Shown: positions 14,898 through 22,652 of the stretch, one piece after another
Layout: every line of letters begins with the position of its first letter
Numbering within the stretch: position 1 is the stretch's first letter
DNA from: Alphaproteobacteria bacterium
Lineage (GTDB): Bacteria > Pseudomonadota > Alphaproteobacteria > ATCC43930 > CGMCC-115725
Reading direction: 5' to 3'
DNA: 24,296 nucleotides
Assembly: GCA_019237175.1 (NCBI GenBank)
Contig: JAFAHP010000190.1
Location: 1-24,296 of the forward strand
Position numbers and translations under genes: made by a program
The notes under the pieces: generated by a model
Database searches by the model: none
What the model saw: the letters and a program-made list of their open reading frames with translations, nothing else
What the model was told of the DNA's origin: nothing

Positions 14898-15671
14898 ATG
14901 ACCCCGCTACCGAGCTTCGATCTCTCGGGGCAGGTGGCGCTTGTTACCGGCGCGTCGAGCGGGATCGGGCGGCATCTGGCGCTGCTCTTGGGCGCTGCCG
15001 GCGCGAAGGTGGCGCTCGCTGCGCGGCGGATGGATCTTCTCACCGAGGCCGCCCGCGAAATCCAAGCCGATGGGGGAAGTGCTACGCCGATCGGACTCGA
15101 CGTGACACGATCGGACAGTGTGGCCGCCGCCGTCGTCCAGGCCGAGGCGGAACTTGGGCCGCTGAGCCTGCTCGTCAACAATGCCGGCGTCACGGTCGCC
15201 AAACCGGTGCTCGAACACACAGAGGCGGATTGGGATTACGTTCTCGACACCAACCTCAAGGGCGCCTGGATGATGGCGCAACAATTCGCGCACCACCTGA
15301 TCGTTCGTGGACGGCCGGGGCGGATCGTCAACATCGCATCCGTATTGGGGATCCGGACCATCGCCCACTTGCCGGCCTACTGCACGGCAAAGGCCGGACT
15401 GATCCATCTGACCCACGTGCTGGCGATGGAGCTGGCGCGCCACGGCATCGTTGTCAACGCGCTGGCGCCGGGCTATCTCGAGACCGATTTCAATCGCGAT
15501 TTCCTGAGAAGCGAGGCTGGCAAGCGGCTTGCCGCGCGCATCCCGCTGCGCCGGTTCGCCGAGCCGGAGGATCTTGATGGCGCCATGCTGCTCCTGGCTT
15601 CATCGGCGGGCGCCTATATCACCGGCGCGGTGATCCCGATCGATGGCGGACATGGTGTCGCCGCAATCTGA
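14898..15671 (+). CDS. Short-chain dehydrogenase/reductase (SDR)
   Basis: This 257-residue classical SDR has the NAD(P)-binding TGASSGIG (18-24), NNAG (94-97), N119 in DTNLKG, catalytic S148 (NIAS), and Y161/K165 in YCTAK. The C-terminal ITGAVIPIDGGHG is typical of FabG-like enzymes. An Arg pair at 43-44 after the second strand could favour NADP, which is a weak inference. ATG 14898 begins MTPLPSFDLSGQVALVTG; the longer open frame to 14580 runs antiphase through the ligase gene and the repeat. It overlaps the following phosphotransferase gene by 29 bp. In context it likely oxidises or reduces a hydroxyacyl-CoA or related alcohol. Confidence 0.92.
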   Translation: MTPLPSFDLSGQVALVTGASSGIGRHLALLLGAAGAKVALAARRMDLLTEAAREIQADGGSATPIGLDVTRSDSVAAAVVQAEAELGPLSLLVNNAGVTVAKPVLEHTEADWDYVLDTNLKGAWMMAQQFAHHLIVRGRPGRIVNIASVLGIRTIAHLPAYCTAKAGLIHLTHVLAMELARHGIVVNALAPGYLETDFNRDFLRSEAGKRLAARIPLRRFAEPEDLDGAMLLLASSAGAYITGAVIPIDGGHGVAAI

Positions 15672-17163
15672 CGCTGCAGACGTCGGTAACGGGCGGCGTG
15701 CCGCGCTGGCGCGCTTTCTAGTGGCCGAAAGCGGTGCGCGGGTCTGCGAGATCGACGCCTTGGTGCCGCTCGCCGGTGGCGCAATTCAGGAAAATTGGGG
15801 TCTCGACACGCGGTTTTCCGGTGGCTCGCTCGACGGCCCGCAACGCCTCGTGTTGCGTGCGGCGGGGAACACCGGGGTGCCATCGAGCCTCGAACGGCTG
15901 CACGAATTCGCGGTGCTGAAAGCGGCCTTTGCCGCCGGGGTGACCGTACCCGAGCCGCTTTACGCCAGCGCCGATCCGTCGATATTCGGCAAGCCATTTT
16001 TTGTGATGCGTCGCGCGAATGGCACCGCAGCGGCGCATCACATCACCCGCAACCCGGCGCTTGATCCGGTTTTGCCCCAAATTGGCGAACAGCTCGGCCG
16101 TGAGCTCGCCCGCATCCATGCGATCCGCCCGCCGCGGCCCGATCTCGATTTTCTGTCGCCATACGAAAAGTCGGACCCCGCCTGTCAAATCGCTGGTTTT
16201 CGCGACTATTTGGACGCACACCCGTCACCGCGACCGGTTCTCGAATGGGGTCTCCGCTGGCTGGAGACGCACGTGCCGGCGCCGGCCGAGCCGGTGCTGT
16301 GCCATCACGATTTTCGCACCGGAAACTATCTGCTCGACGGCGCGCGGCTGACCGGAATCCTTGATTGGGAATTTGCAGGCTGGGGTGACCCGCACGAGGA
16401 CCTCGGTTGGTTTTGCAGCAAAGGGTGGCGGTTTGCGCGGCTCGACCGCGAGGCCGGCGGCATTGCCGATCGTGAGCCGTTTTATCGCGGCTACGAGGCC
16501 GAAAGCGGCCGTAGGATCGATCCCGTCCGCGTTCATTTCTGGGAAGTAATCGCGAGCGTGCGCTGGGCGATTATTGCACTGCAGCAGAGCGATCGCCACA
16601 TCCTGGGTGGTGAACGGAGCCTCGATCTGGCGTTGACCGGTCGACGCGCCAGCGAGTGCGAGCTTGCCATTCTGATGCTGCTCGATCCGGCGTATCAGTC
16701 TTCGGTGATCGCCGCTCCGTCCTGCTCGCGGGTGAGAAAAGAACAGAGACCTGAAGCGGCGGCGAGCCCCGTGTCAATTTCACCAATAAACGATCTGCCG
16801 CGCGGGCCGGCCCTACTTGCCTGCGCCCGCGAGCTCTTGGTTAGCGATTTGTTGCCGCTGTTGCCCGCGGGACGCCGGCTCGACGCCCGCCTTATCGCGA
16901 ATTGCATGGCGATCGCGCAACGCGAGGCTGAGCAAATGTGGTCGACGGCAGAACCGGCTGTGCTGGAGCTGGCGACGCTCTATGGCGACCCGGACCCCCC
17001 TTACGCGGCGGTGCTGGCGCGTTTCGCCCGCGATATGCGCATCGGCGGTTTCGAGAATTCGCCGGAGCGGGCGGGGTGTGCCCGAGATATCTTATGGAGA
17101 TTGACCATCGCCAAATTGCGGATGGCAAATCCGCGATTTCTTGCCGCCAACGGCTTCTCGTAG
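15643..17163 (+). CDS. ACAD10-like phosphotransferase fused to DUF6285
   Basis: This is a 506-residue protein of two parts. Residues ~35-350 form an aminoglycoside-phosphotransferase-like kinase: an LAGGAIQENW nucleotide loop, CHHDFRTGNYLL with catalytic D223 and N228, and LDWEFAGWGDPHEDLGWF with metal-binding D241. It is the subgroup found in ACAD10/ACAD11 and in bacterial acyl-CoA gene clusters, where hydroxyacyl-CoA phosphorylation is the known chemistry. After a linker of about 25 residues, residues ~383-506 match DUF6285 (NDLPRGPALLACARELLVSD, RLIANCMAIAQREAE), usually a separate adjacent gene. The start may be ATG 15643 or 15652; neither has a clear ribosome site, consistent with coupling to the SDR. 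No dehydrogenase partner lies in the window. Confidence 0.88.
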   Translation: MADMVSPQSDAADVGNGRRAALARFLVAESGARVCEIDALVPLAGGAIQENWGLDTRFSGGSLDGPQRLVLRAAGNTGVPSSLERLHEFAVLKAAFAAGVTVPEPLYASADPSIFGKPFFVMRRANGTAAAHHITRNPALDPVLPQIGEQLGRELARIHAIRPPRPDLDFLSPYEKSDPACQIAGFRDYLDAHPSPRPVLEWGLRWLETHVPAPAEPVLCHHDFRTGNYLLDGARLTGILDWEFAGWGDPHEDLGWFCSKGWRFARLDREAGGIADREPFYRGYEAESGRRIDPVRVHFWEVIASVRWAIIALQQSDRHILGGERSLDLALTGRRASECELAILMLLDPAYQSSVIAAPSCSRVRKEQRPEAAASPVSISPINDLPRGPALLACARELLVSDLLPLLPAGRRLDARLIANCMAIAQREAEQMWSTAEPAVLELATLYGDPDPPYAAVLARFARDMRIGGFENSPERAGCARDILWRLTIAKLRMANPRFLAANGFS

Positions 17164-17178
17164 CCGTTTGGCGCCCGC

Positions 17179-17185
17179 GAGAGGA
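17179..17185 (+). promoter_or_regulatory. Ribosome binding site fixing the RibBX TTG start
   Basis: GAGAGGA lies 6 bases before TTG 17192. It supports a TTG start at 17192, giving MPQSRVPESIKAF, over the in-frame TTG at 17141, which would overlap the upstream gene. Confidence 0.6.
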
Positions 17186-17191
17186 TTAAAA

Positions 17192-18286
17192 TTGCCGCAA
17201 TCCCGTGTCCCCGAATCGATCAAGGCGTTTGCCGCCGGCGAAATCATCGTCGTCACCGATGACGATGACCGCGAGAACGAAGGCGATCTGATTCTTGCGG
17301 CGGTGCACGCCACACCAGAGAAGCTGGCGTTCATCGTCCGGCATACCGCCGGCATCGTTTGCGCGCCGCTGACCGCCGAGATCGCGCATCGGCTTCATTT
17401 GGCACCAATGGTCGCCGACAATGACGCCATTCACGGTACTGCCTTTACCGTCTCGGTCGACTACCGTTACGGCACCACGACCGGAATTTCGGCTGAAGAC
17501 CGCACCGCTACGATCCGCAATCTTGCCAACAACAATGCTGGCCGCGCCGATTTTGTCCGGCCCGGCCATATCTTCCCGCTGATCGCCAAAGAAGGCGGGG
17601 TGCTGATGCGCTCCGGGCATACCGAGGCGGCGGTCGACTTCTGCCGGCTGGCAGGCCTGGAGCCGGTTGCGGCAATCTGCGAGCTGGTCAATGACGACGG
17701 CACCGTGATGCGCGGCCCGCAGGTGGCGGCGTTCGCTCAAAAACATAGGCTGCAGCGGATTTCGGTCGCCGAGTTGATCGCCTACCGGCAGGCGCGCGAA
17801 AAACTCGTGACGCGGGTCGCGGAATTCAGAGTCGCCAGCGAAATCGGTGAACTCGCCGGATACGCCTTTGTGACCCCGTTCGACAAGGTCCACCACTACG
17901 CCTTCGTCTACGGGAATATCGGCGACGGATCTAACGTGCCTACCCGACTGCATCGCGCCCATATCATCGAAGACGTCTTCGGCGGCGCCAAGCCGATACA
18001 TGCGGCGCTCGCCCGGTTCAAGGCCGCAGGCCACGGCGTTCTGGTGTATCTCCGCGACGGCACCTCAGGGGTCCCGGCCTCGACCGTCGGCGAACTCGGA
18101 GAGGAGGAGACGGCATCCGAGCGCGAACGTAATACGCAATGGCGCGAGGTCGGTCTTGGCGCGCAGATCCTGCGCGATCTGCGGATCTCCTCGATTCAAT
18201 TGCTCGCAACCCGATCACGCACTTATGTCGGTCTTGCCGGGTTTGGCATCGAAATCGCGGCGACCGAGCCGCTTGATGGCGAGTAG
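17192..18286 (+). CDS. ribB: DHBP synthase with degenerate GTP cyclohydrolase II-like domain (RibBX)
   Basis: This is a 364-residue protein. Residues 1-200 are a complete 3,4-dihydroxy-2-butanone-4-phosphate synthase, which makes the four-carbon riboflavin precursor from ribulose-5-phosphate. It has DDDDRENEGDLI (23-34), GTTTGISAEDRTATI and RPGHIFPLIAKEGG with HTEAAVDFCRLAG. Residues ~208-364 have the GTP-cyclohydrolase II fold, but the zinc site is gone: the family's HSECLTGDVFGSLRCDC becomes HRAHIIEDVFGGAKPIH. No Cys remains, so this half should not make the pyrimidine precursor. This matches the alphaproteobacterial RibBX type. Its place inside an acyl-CoA cluster, away from other rib genes, is unusual and may help flavin supply. 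Confidence 0.9.
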   Translation: MPQSRVPESIKAFAAGEIIVVTDDDDRENEGDLILAAVHATPEKLAFIVRHTAGIVCAPLTAEIAHRLHLAPMVADNDAIHGTAFTVSVDYRYGTTTGISAEDRTATIRNLANNNAGRADFVRPGHIFPLIAKEGGVLMRSGHTEAAVDFCRLAGLEPVAAICELVNDDGTVMRGPQVAAFAQKHRLQRISVAELIAYRQAREKLVTRVAEFRVASEIGELAGYAFVTPFDKVHHYAFVYGNIGDGSNVPTRLHRAHIIEDVFGGAKPIHAALARFKAAGHGVLVYLRDGTSGVPASTVGELGEEETASERERNTQWREVGLGAQILRDLRISSIQLLATRSRTYVGLAGFGIEIAATEPLDGE

Positions 18287-19595
18287 CGCGCGCGGAGAGG
18301 TCGGGAACTGGCTGATGCGAGGGAAACCACGGCTGCATTACGCCTGGATCGTCGCCGCCGTTACCTTTGTGGTCGCGCTGCTGACCGCCGGCGTCCGGGC
18401 GGCGCCGGGTGTGCTGATTGTTCCGCTCGAGCACGAATTCGACTGGTCGCGCGCGACGATTTCCCTCGCGGTTGGCGTCAACCTGTTGCTTTACGGCTTG
18501 GTCGGTCCGTTCGCCGCCGCTGTGATGGATCGCTTCGGGGTGCGCCGAGTGATGACCTTGGCGCTGGCGGTGACCGCCGCCGCGGTTGCACTGTCGCCGG
18601 CGATGCGTCAGGCGTGGCAGCTGGTGCTCCTATGGGGTATCGTCGTCGGCCTCGGCACCGGCGTTATCGGCGCGTTTCTCGCGGCCTATATCGCTGCACG
18701 CTGGTTCCATCGCCGCCAAGGTCTGGTCGTCGGGCTGCTGACCGCAGCGAACGCCGCCGGCCAGCTGATTTTTCTGCCCAGCCTTGCCGAGCTCATCACC
18801 CATCTCGGTTGGCGCGCGATGTCGCTGGTTTTGGCTTTGGCGGTTGTCGTCTTTGTCCCGGTCGTCATCGTCTTGATGCGCGACCGGCCAAGGGATCTGG
18901 GGCTGCTTCCATATGGCGCCGACGGCCCGACCGGGGCGGAAGCTCCGCCCCAAGGAAATCCGCTCGTCGCCGCCGTCGCCGCCCTCGCAAGCGGTGGCCG
19001 CAAGCGTGATTTCTGGTTGATCGCCGGCGGTTATTTCGTGTGTGGCGCCACGACCAACGGGCTAATCGGCACGCATCTGATCCCTGCCTGCGTCGATCAT
19101 GGGCTCAGCGAGGTCGCCGGTGCCGGCTTGCTTGCCGCCACCGGTGTCTTCAGCTTCATTGGCGGCACGTTGTCGGGCTGGCTCAGCGACCGGTTGGACA
19201 ACCGGGTATTGCTCGCCTGGTATTACGGGTTGCGCGGGCTTGCGCTGATGTATTTGCCTTTCGCATTCGGCATGTCGATCTACGGCCTGCCTCTGTTTGC
19301 CGTATTCTATGGCCTGGATTGGATCGCCAGCGTGCCGCCGACTGTGCGGCTCTTAAACCGGGTCGTCGGCTCCGAGAGGACCGGGATCATGGTCGCGTGG
19401 GTCACGGTCATCCACCAGATCGGCGGTGCGTTGGCTGCCTATGTCGGCGGCGTGCTGCGGGGGGTTTTCGGGACCTACCTCGAAGCGTTCGTTCTTGCCG
19501 GTCTTTTGCTGATCGGTGCGGCCTTTATGGTCCTGTTCATCGGCGTGGGCGGGCGCGAGCCCGAGCCGGTGGATGCAGCCCTTGCTGCCGAGTGA
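18276..19595 (+). CDS. Major facilitator superfamily transporter
   Basis: This 439-residue, 12-helix MFS permease has the loop 2-3 motif MDRFGVRRVM, a matching second-half motif GWLSDRLDNRVLL, and a helix-4/5 segment GTGVIGAFLAAYIAARWF. It resembles the group of MFS proteins beside carboxylate-metabolism genes (oxalate/formate antiporter-like), which would suit uptake of the acid activated by the ligase. ATG 18276 overlaps the ribBX stop by 11 bp; a second ATG at 18315 (MRGKPRLHYAWIVA) begins closer to the conserved N-terminus and is possible. The substrate is not decidable. Confidence 0.85.
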   Translation: MASSARGEVGNWLMRGKPRLHYAWIVAAVTFVVALLTAGVRAAPGVLIVPLEHEFDWSRATISLAVGVNLLLYGLVGPFAAAVMDRFGVRRVMTLALAVTAAAVALSPAMRQAWQLVLLWGIVVGLGTGVIGAFLAAYIAARWFHRRQGLVVGLLTAANAAGQLIFLPSLAELITHLGWRAMSLVLALAVVVFVPVVIVLMRDRPRDLGLLPYGADGPTGAEAPPQGNPLVAAVAALASGGRKRDFWLIAGGYFVCGATTNGLIGTHLIPACVDHGLSEVAGAGLLAATGVFSFIGGTLSGWLSDRLDNRVLLAWYYGLRGLALMYLPFAFGMSIYGLPLFAVFYGLDWIASVPPTVRLLNRVVGSERTGIMVAWVTVIHQIGGALAAYVGGVLRGVFGTYLEAFVLAGLLLIGAAFMVLFIGVGGREPEPVDAALAAE

Positions 19596-19633
19596 CGCCG
19601 GGACAATCTTAAGCCGGATCATAGGCGCGGGGG

Positions 19634-20314
19634 ATGCCCGGTTCAGAGATGCCGCTGCCGTGGTTACCGGCTTTGCTGATCGCCGCGCTCAGCGCCGGCG
19701 CGCTGTTGGCGGCGGCCCCTGCAACGGCTAATGCGTCAAGGCGGCTGCGGCTGGCTGTGATTGCAATCCTTGGCGTCTCGGCATTGGCGGCGGAAGTTTG
19801 GCAGGCACTGACAGTGCGCCAGGAGATCGCTCATCTCGAGCGCAACGATCGGGCGAAGGCCCAGCAGATCGCGGCGCTCCACCAGGAGTTGGCAAGTTTC
19901 AAGGAACGTATGCGAGGGCGAGCGCTCAGCGCCGAGACGGCAGCTGAACTTGCCGCTTATCTCCAATCGTTTGGCAGCCGCACCGTCGTCGTTTCGTGTA
20001 TCCCGAACGATGTCGAAGCCTACGAATACGCAACGTCGATCGCCGATGCGCTGCGATCCGCCAAGTGGGACGCTCGCGGGCCGGAGACCACGACCATTTT
20101 CGGCATTATCCAGGCCGTGGGTATCAACGTGTTTAATAGCGGAGCGCCGGGATCGGACACCACGAAAATTCTGACAGATGCGTTAGCAAAATTCGGCATT
20201 CCCTACCAGACCCGTGTCCCGCCGAGTGAGGCGCTGGCGAGCGGCACTGTTGAATTGTTCATCGGTGCCAAACCCGGACCGCCGGCAGTCGCCGTGCCGC
20301 CGACTGCACATTAA
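19634..20314 (+). CDS. Hypothetical membrane protein with coiled coil and alpha/beta domain
   Basis: The 226-residue product matches no family I can name. Two N-terminal hydrophobic segments (about 8-28 and 40-57) are followed by a predicted coiled coil (about 62-95, HLERNDRAKAQQIAALHQEL), then a compact alpha/beta domain. That domain starts TVVVSCIPNDVEAYEYATSI and ends VELFIGAKPGPP. The second half, with ADALRSAKWDARG and VGINVFNSGAPGSD, is reminiscent of bacterial hypothetical proteins of the same architecture. ATG 19634 or 19649 (MPLPWLPALL) could start it. It follows the MFS gene by 38 bp on the same strand and may belong to its transcript. The repeat block lies just downstream. Confidence 0.72.
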   Translation: MPGSEMPLPWLPALLIAALSAGALLAAAPATANASRRLRLAVIAILGVSALAAEVWQALTVRQEIAHLERNDRAKAQQIAALHQELASFKERMRGRALSAETAAELAAYLQSFGSRTVVVSCIPNDVEAYEYATSIADALRSAKWDARGPETTTIFGIIQAVGINVFNSGAPGSDTTKILTDALAKFGIPYQTRVPPSEALASGTVELFIGAKPGPPAVAVPPTAH

Positions 20315-20645
20315 AAACGGGCGCGCGCCCACCCCAACCCTCCCCCGCAAGCGCTACGGTATTCACGGATCTTATAGCCGTACACCGCCTGTATCTTTCC
20401 CTCTCCGCCCCCGGGCGCGGAGAGGCCGGGTGAGAGCCTGCCCCGGACTTGATCCGGGGTGGGGGATTCCAGAGCGCTCGCCACTGCCAACCTCCCCTCC
20501 CCATCGCTGATGCGATGGGTCCCCTCCCTCTCCCCCCGGCCAGCGGGCGGAGAGGGCACCCTTCGCAATGGCTTGGAAAGCCTCGGGAATTTGCTTGAAC
20601 GCCAAAGCCCGCAAGCGGGGGAGGGGAGGGTGAGGGCAGAACAGA
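20315..20645. repeat. Composite REP-like palindromic repeat block (copy B)
   Basis: A C/G-rich mosaic with several stems. CCTCTCCGC/GCGGAGAGG lies at 20400-20408 and 20417-20425. CCCCGGACTTGATCCGGGG (20441-20459) is the inverted counterpart of the palindrome at 14812-14830. Further on are CCCATCGC-tgat-GCGATGGG near 20500-20520, CCGGCCAGCGGGCGGAGAGGG near 20540, and CCCGCAAGCGGG near 20609 followed by GGAGGGGAGGGTGAGGGC. ORFs across it are composition artefacts. It looks like several repeat units inserted side by side. Confidence 0.65.
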
Positions 20646-20851
20646 CCGGGAATTTGAGTGCGGCTCCAAATCATCATGACCGGAGGGTTTGCGAAGGAGA
20701 ATTTATCCAGGTCTCCGACGGCGTTGTGACCGCAGTTGATCAACCTTTGCTCCCCCTGAAATCCTACCTGAGATCCGTGATAGTCGATGGCGGGTGCCCC
20801 GCCTACATAGCCGTGGACATGCCCCGAGGTTGTAGACAGGGGTGACGAGAC
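20646..20851. other. Gene-free stretch after repeat block
   Basis: No coding frame with family similarity or a good ribosome site was found, and no RNA gene is recognised. AGGGGTGA near 20838-20845 may serve the next gene. Together with the repeat block this makes about 540 bp without a supported gene. Confidence 0.4.
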
Positions 20852-21109
20852 GTGATCATCCGCGAAAGATCCCTAGCCGGTCGGATCCCGGCCGACCAGC
20901 TTGCCGAGGCGGCGATAGCAGAATTCATCCGTGCCAGGGGAGTCACGCGCTGCCCGACCGCCTGCGTTCTCCCCACTCAAGGCTCGGTGACGCCGCGCGA
21001 TCGTGAGGCGCTTGAGGCGTATGCGGAAGCTCGCGATCGAATACGACGGGTGCGCGCCGCTCGTCGCAACGGGTTCGTCCCGTTCTTTGATCAGCGGCCA
21101 GTCTGCTGA
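20852..21109 (+). CDS. Small conserved hypothetical protein
   Basis: This 85-residue basic protein starts at GTG 20852 with AGGGGTGA upstream. The central RGVTRCPTACVLPTQGSVTP and the following DREALEAYAEARDRIRRVR helix resemble a short alphaproteobacterial family of unknown function (I recall the CPTAC..PTQG core from such proteins; not checked). It has two closely spaced Cys in the core and a helical N-terminus (IPADQLAEAAIAEFIRARG). No membrane segment. A nucleic-acid-binding role is possible from the basic tail but not shown. It is the only supported gene between the repeats and 21252. Confidence 0.6.
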   Translation: MIIRERSLAGRIPADQLAEAAIAEFIRARGVTRCPTACVLPTQGSVTPRDREALEAYAEARDRIRRVRAARRNGFVPFFDQRPVC

Positions 21110-21251
21110 CCAAGCGCGATCGTCCGAGCCGGGGTTTTCGGGCTGCCTGGTTCACCGGCGGTAGCGTAGCAGGATTGAGCACCGCCAGTCGGGCCGAGCC
21201 GAGTTGAGTGCGGCGAGCTGGTGCAGCAGCACTGGCCGTCTTAACTTTACT

Positions 21252-22151
21252 TCAACGTGCCGTTGCAAGCTCGTAGACGAGCCGCGCCGCGGCAATGTCT
21301 TCGATCGCGATGCCGACCGATTTGAAGATGGTTGTGGCGGCGGAGGGAACCGCGGCCATTCCCGCGACGATTTCCCCGATCTCGGCGCTGATACGCGCGT
21401 TGGACAGAATTACGTCACCTGATTCTCGCATTACTGCGGCGCGCGAGTCCACGACCAGCGCATTGGCCATCGCCGCATCGTCGAGCTCGCGCCAGTTTGG
21501 CCGCGGCGAACCGACCGCATTGACATGCGCCCCGGGCTTCAGCCATGCACCCATGAGGATCGGTTCGACGGCGCTGGTCGCGGTCACCACGACATCGGCG
21601 CCACGCACTGCGTCCTCAGCCGTCGTAGCGACAATTCCATGTCGTTCGGCAAAGCGGCGGGCGTGCTCGGCCGTGCGGCTCCACACCCGGACCTCGCCGA
21701 AATTGCGCACCCGCCGCAGGGCATGGAGGTGCGCCTCTGCCTGCACCCCGCTGCCAAGCAGCGCCAGGACCCCGATGCCTGTGGTGGCAAGATGGTTGGT
21801 TGCGACCGCTGAAACCGCCGCGGTGCGCATCTCGGTGATCAGCCGGCCATCCATCGCCGCCAGGGGTTCACCGTTGTCGGTGCGAAACAGCAGAATCATC
21901 GCGTGGTGCGTCGCCATTCCAATCTCGGCGTTGCTCGGATAGAAACTCACGAGCTTGACGCCCATTGCGTCCTGGGCCACCGCCGGCATTACCCCGAGAT
22001 AGCGGCGACCCTCCTCGATGGTCAGCATTTCGCGCACCGGCTGGATCGTTTGCCCGGCCGAGAATGCGGCTAGCGCTGCTTCCATCGTCGCGATCAATCG
22101 GTCCCAGCCGAGCAGCCGGCGAATATCATCTTCGCCCAGATAAATGACCAT
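21252..22151 (-). CDS. Ornithine cyclodeaminase / mu-crystallin family protein
   Basis: This 299-residue NAD(P)-binding protein has VKLVSFYPSN (substrate Lys), DGRLITEMRTAAVSAVATNH (conserved Arg), a Rossmann LALLGSGVQAEAHLHALRR, VWSRTAEHARRFAE, and HVNAVGSPRPNWRELDD ending in the family's acidic region. The family includes ornithine cyclodeaminase, ketimine reductases and alanine dehydrogenase; the substrate cannot be decided. ATG 22151 (MVIYLGEDDIRRLL) was chosen; GTG 22160 is in frame three codons upstream. It is divergent from the surface-protein gene, with an FNR/FixK-like box in the shared intergenic region. Confidence 0.87.
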   Translation of the reverse strand: MVIYLGEDDIRRLLGWDRLIATMEAALAAFSAGQTIQPVREMLTIEEGRRYLGVMPAVAQDAMGVKLVSFYPSNAEIGMATHHAMILLFRTDNGEPLAAMDGRLITEMRTAAVSAVATNHLATTGIGVLALLGSGVQAEAHLHALRRVRNFGEVRVWSRTAEHARRFAERHGIVATTAEDAVRGADVVVTATSAVEPILMGAWLKPGAHVNAVGSPRPNWRELDDAAMANALVVDSRAAVMRESGDVILSNARISAEIGEIVAGMAAVPSAATTIFKSVGIAIEDIAAARLVYELATAR

Positions 22152-22190
22152 CGCGGGCACCCATAGCCTGATCCAACCGCAGGTTTTTTG

Positions 22191-22204
22191 TTGACCTCGA
22201 TCAA
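22191..22204. promoter_or_regulatory. FNR/FixK-like binding box
   Basis: TTGACCTCGATCAA fits the TTGAT-N4-ATCAA consensus of FNR/FixK-type regulators at 9 of 10 fixed positions. It lies 40 bases before the cyclodeaminase ATG (minus) and 61 bases before the surface-protein ATG (plus). It could control either gene under low oxygen. Confidence 0.5.
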
Positions 22205-22264
22205 GGCGGCGCGGCAGCTTCGGCCATCAAGGTCGCGCTTCCGTCAATAACTCAGAGTACCGCA

Positions 22265-22627
22265 ATGTCCTCGCCGATCAGAGTCATCGTCTTGTGTGCC
22301 GTCCTGGTCGCCTGGCTGCCGGCCCAGGCTCAGTTTTTGGGACTAGGGCTCGAAACGAACATCGAGCTGACAAAGCAAGACCTTGCCATTATCCGCCAGA
22401 CGGTCAGCGAACAGGTGCACGGCAAACCAGTCGGCACCACCGCCAAATGGACCAATCCCGAGTCGCGAAATTCCGGCAAGATCGCCCTCGTCAGGAAATT
22501 CACGCGAAATGGCCAGCACTGCGAAACCCTCGATTATCAACTGACGACGCGGCGCAGGGCGACCGGGCCGGAGCATTATAGACTGAGCAGCTGCCTGCAA
22601 CCCGATGGACAGTGGCGGTTGATCTAG
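22265..22627 (+). CDS. Secreted surface protein, RT0821/Lpp0805-like domain
   Basis: This 120-residue protein has a clear Sec signal peptide (cleavage after AQA, about residue 22; no lipobox Cys). The mature part is a single small domain: KWTNPESRNSGKI, VRKFTRNGQHCETLDYQL and SSCLQPDGQWRLI. This pattern (W-x-NPxSxNxG, RxGxxC, CxxxDGxW) is that of RT0821/Lpp0805-type surface proteins, usually joined to a glycine-zipper that is absent here. The two Cys could pair in the periplasm. ATG 22265 lies 60 bases after the FNR-like box. Confidence 0.75.
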   Translation: MSSPIRVIVLCAVLVAWLPAQAQFLGLGLETNIELTKQDLAIIRQTVSEQVHGKPVGTTAKWTNPESRNSGKIALVRKFTRNGQHCETLDYQLTTRRRATGPEHYRLSSCLQPDGQWRLI

Positions 22628-22652
22628 CGGGCTCGCATCGGAGGGAGCCGGC

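Noticed and set aside
20259..20845. Several ORFs across the repeat block, both strands
   Set aside because: They follow the palindromic repeats; translations are Pro/Gly/Arg low complexity.
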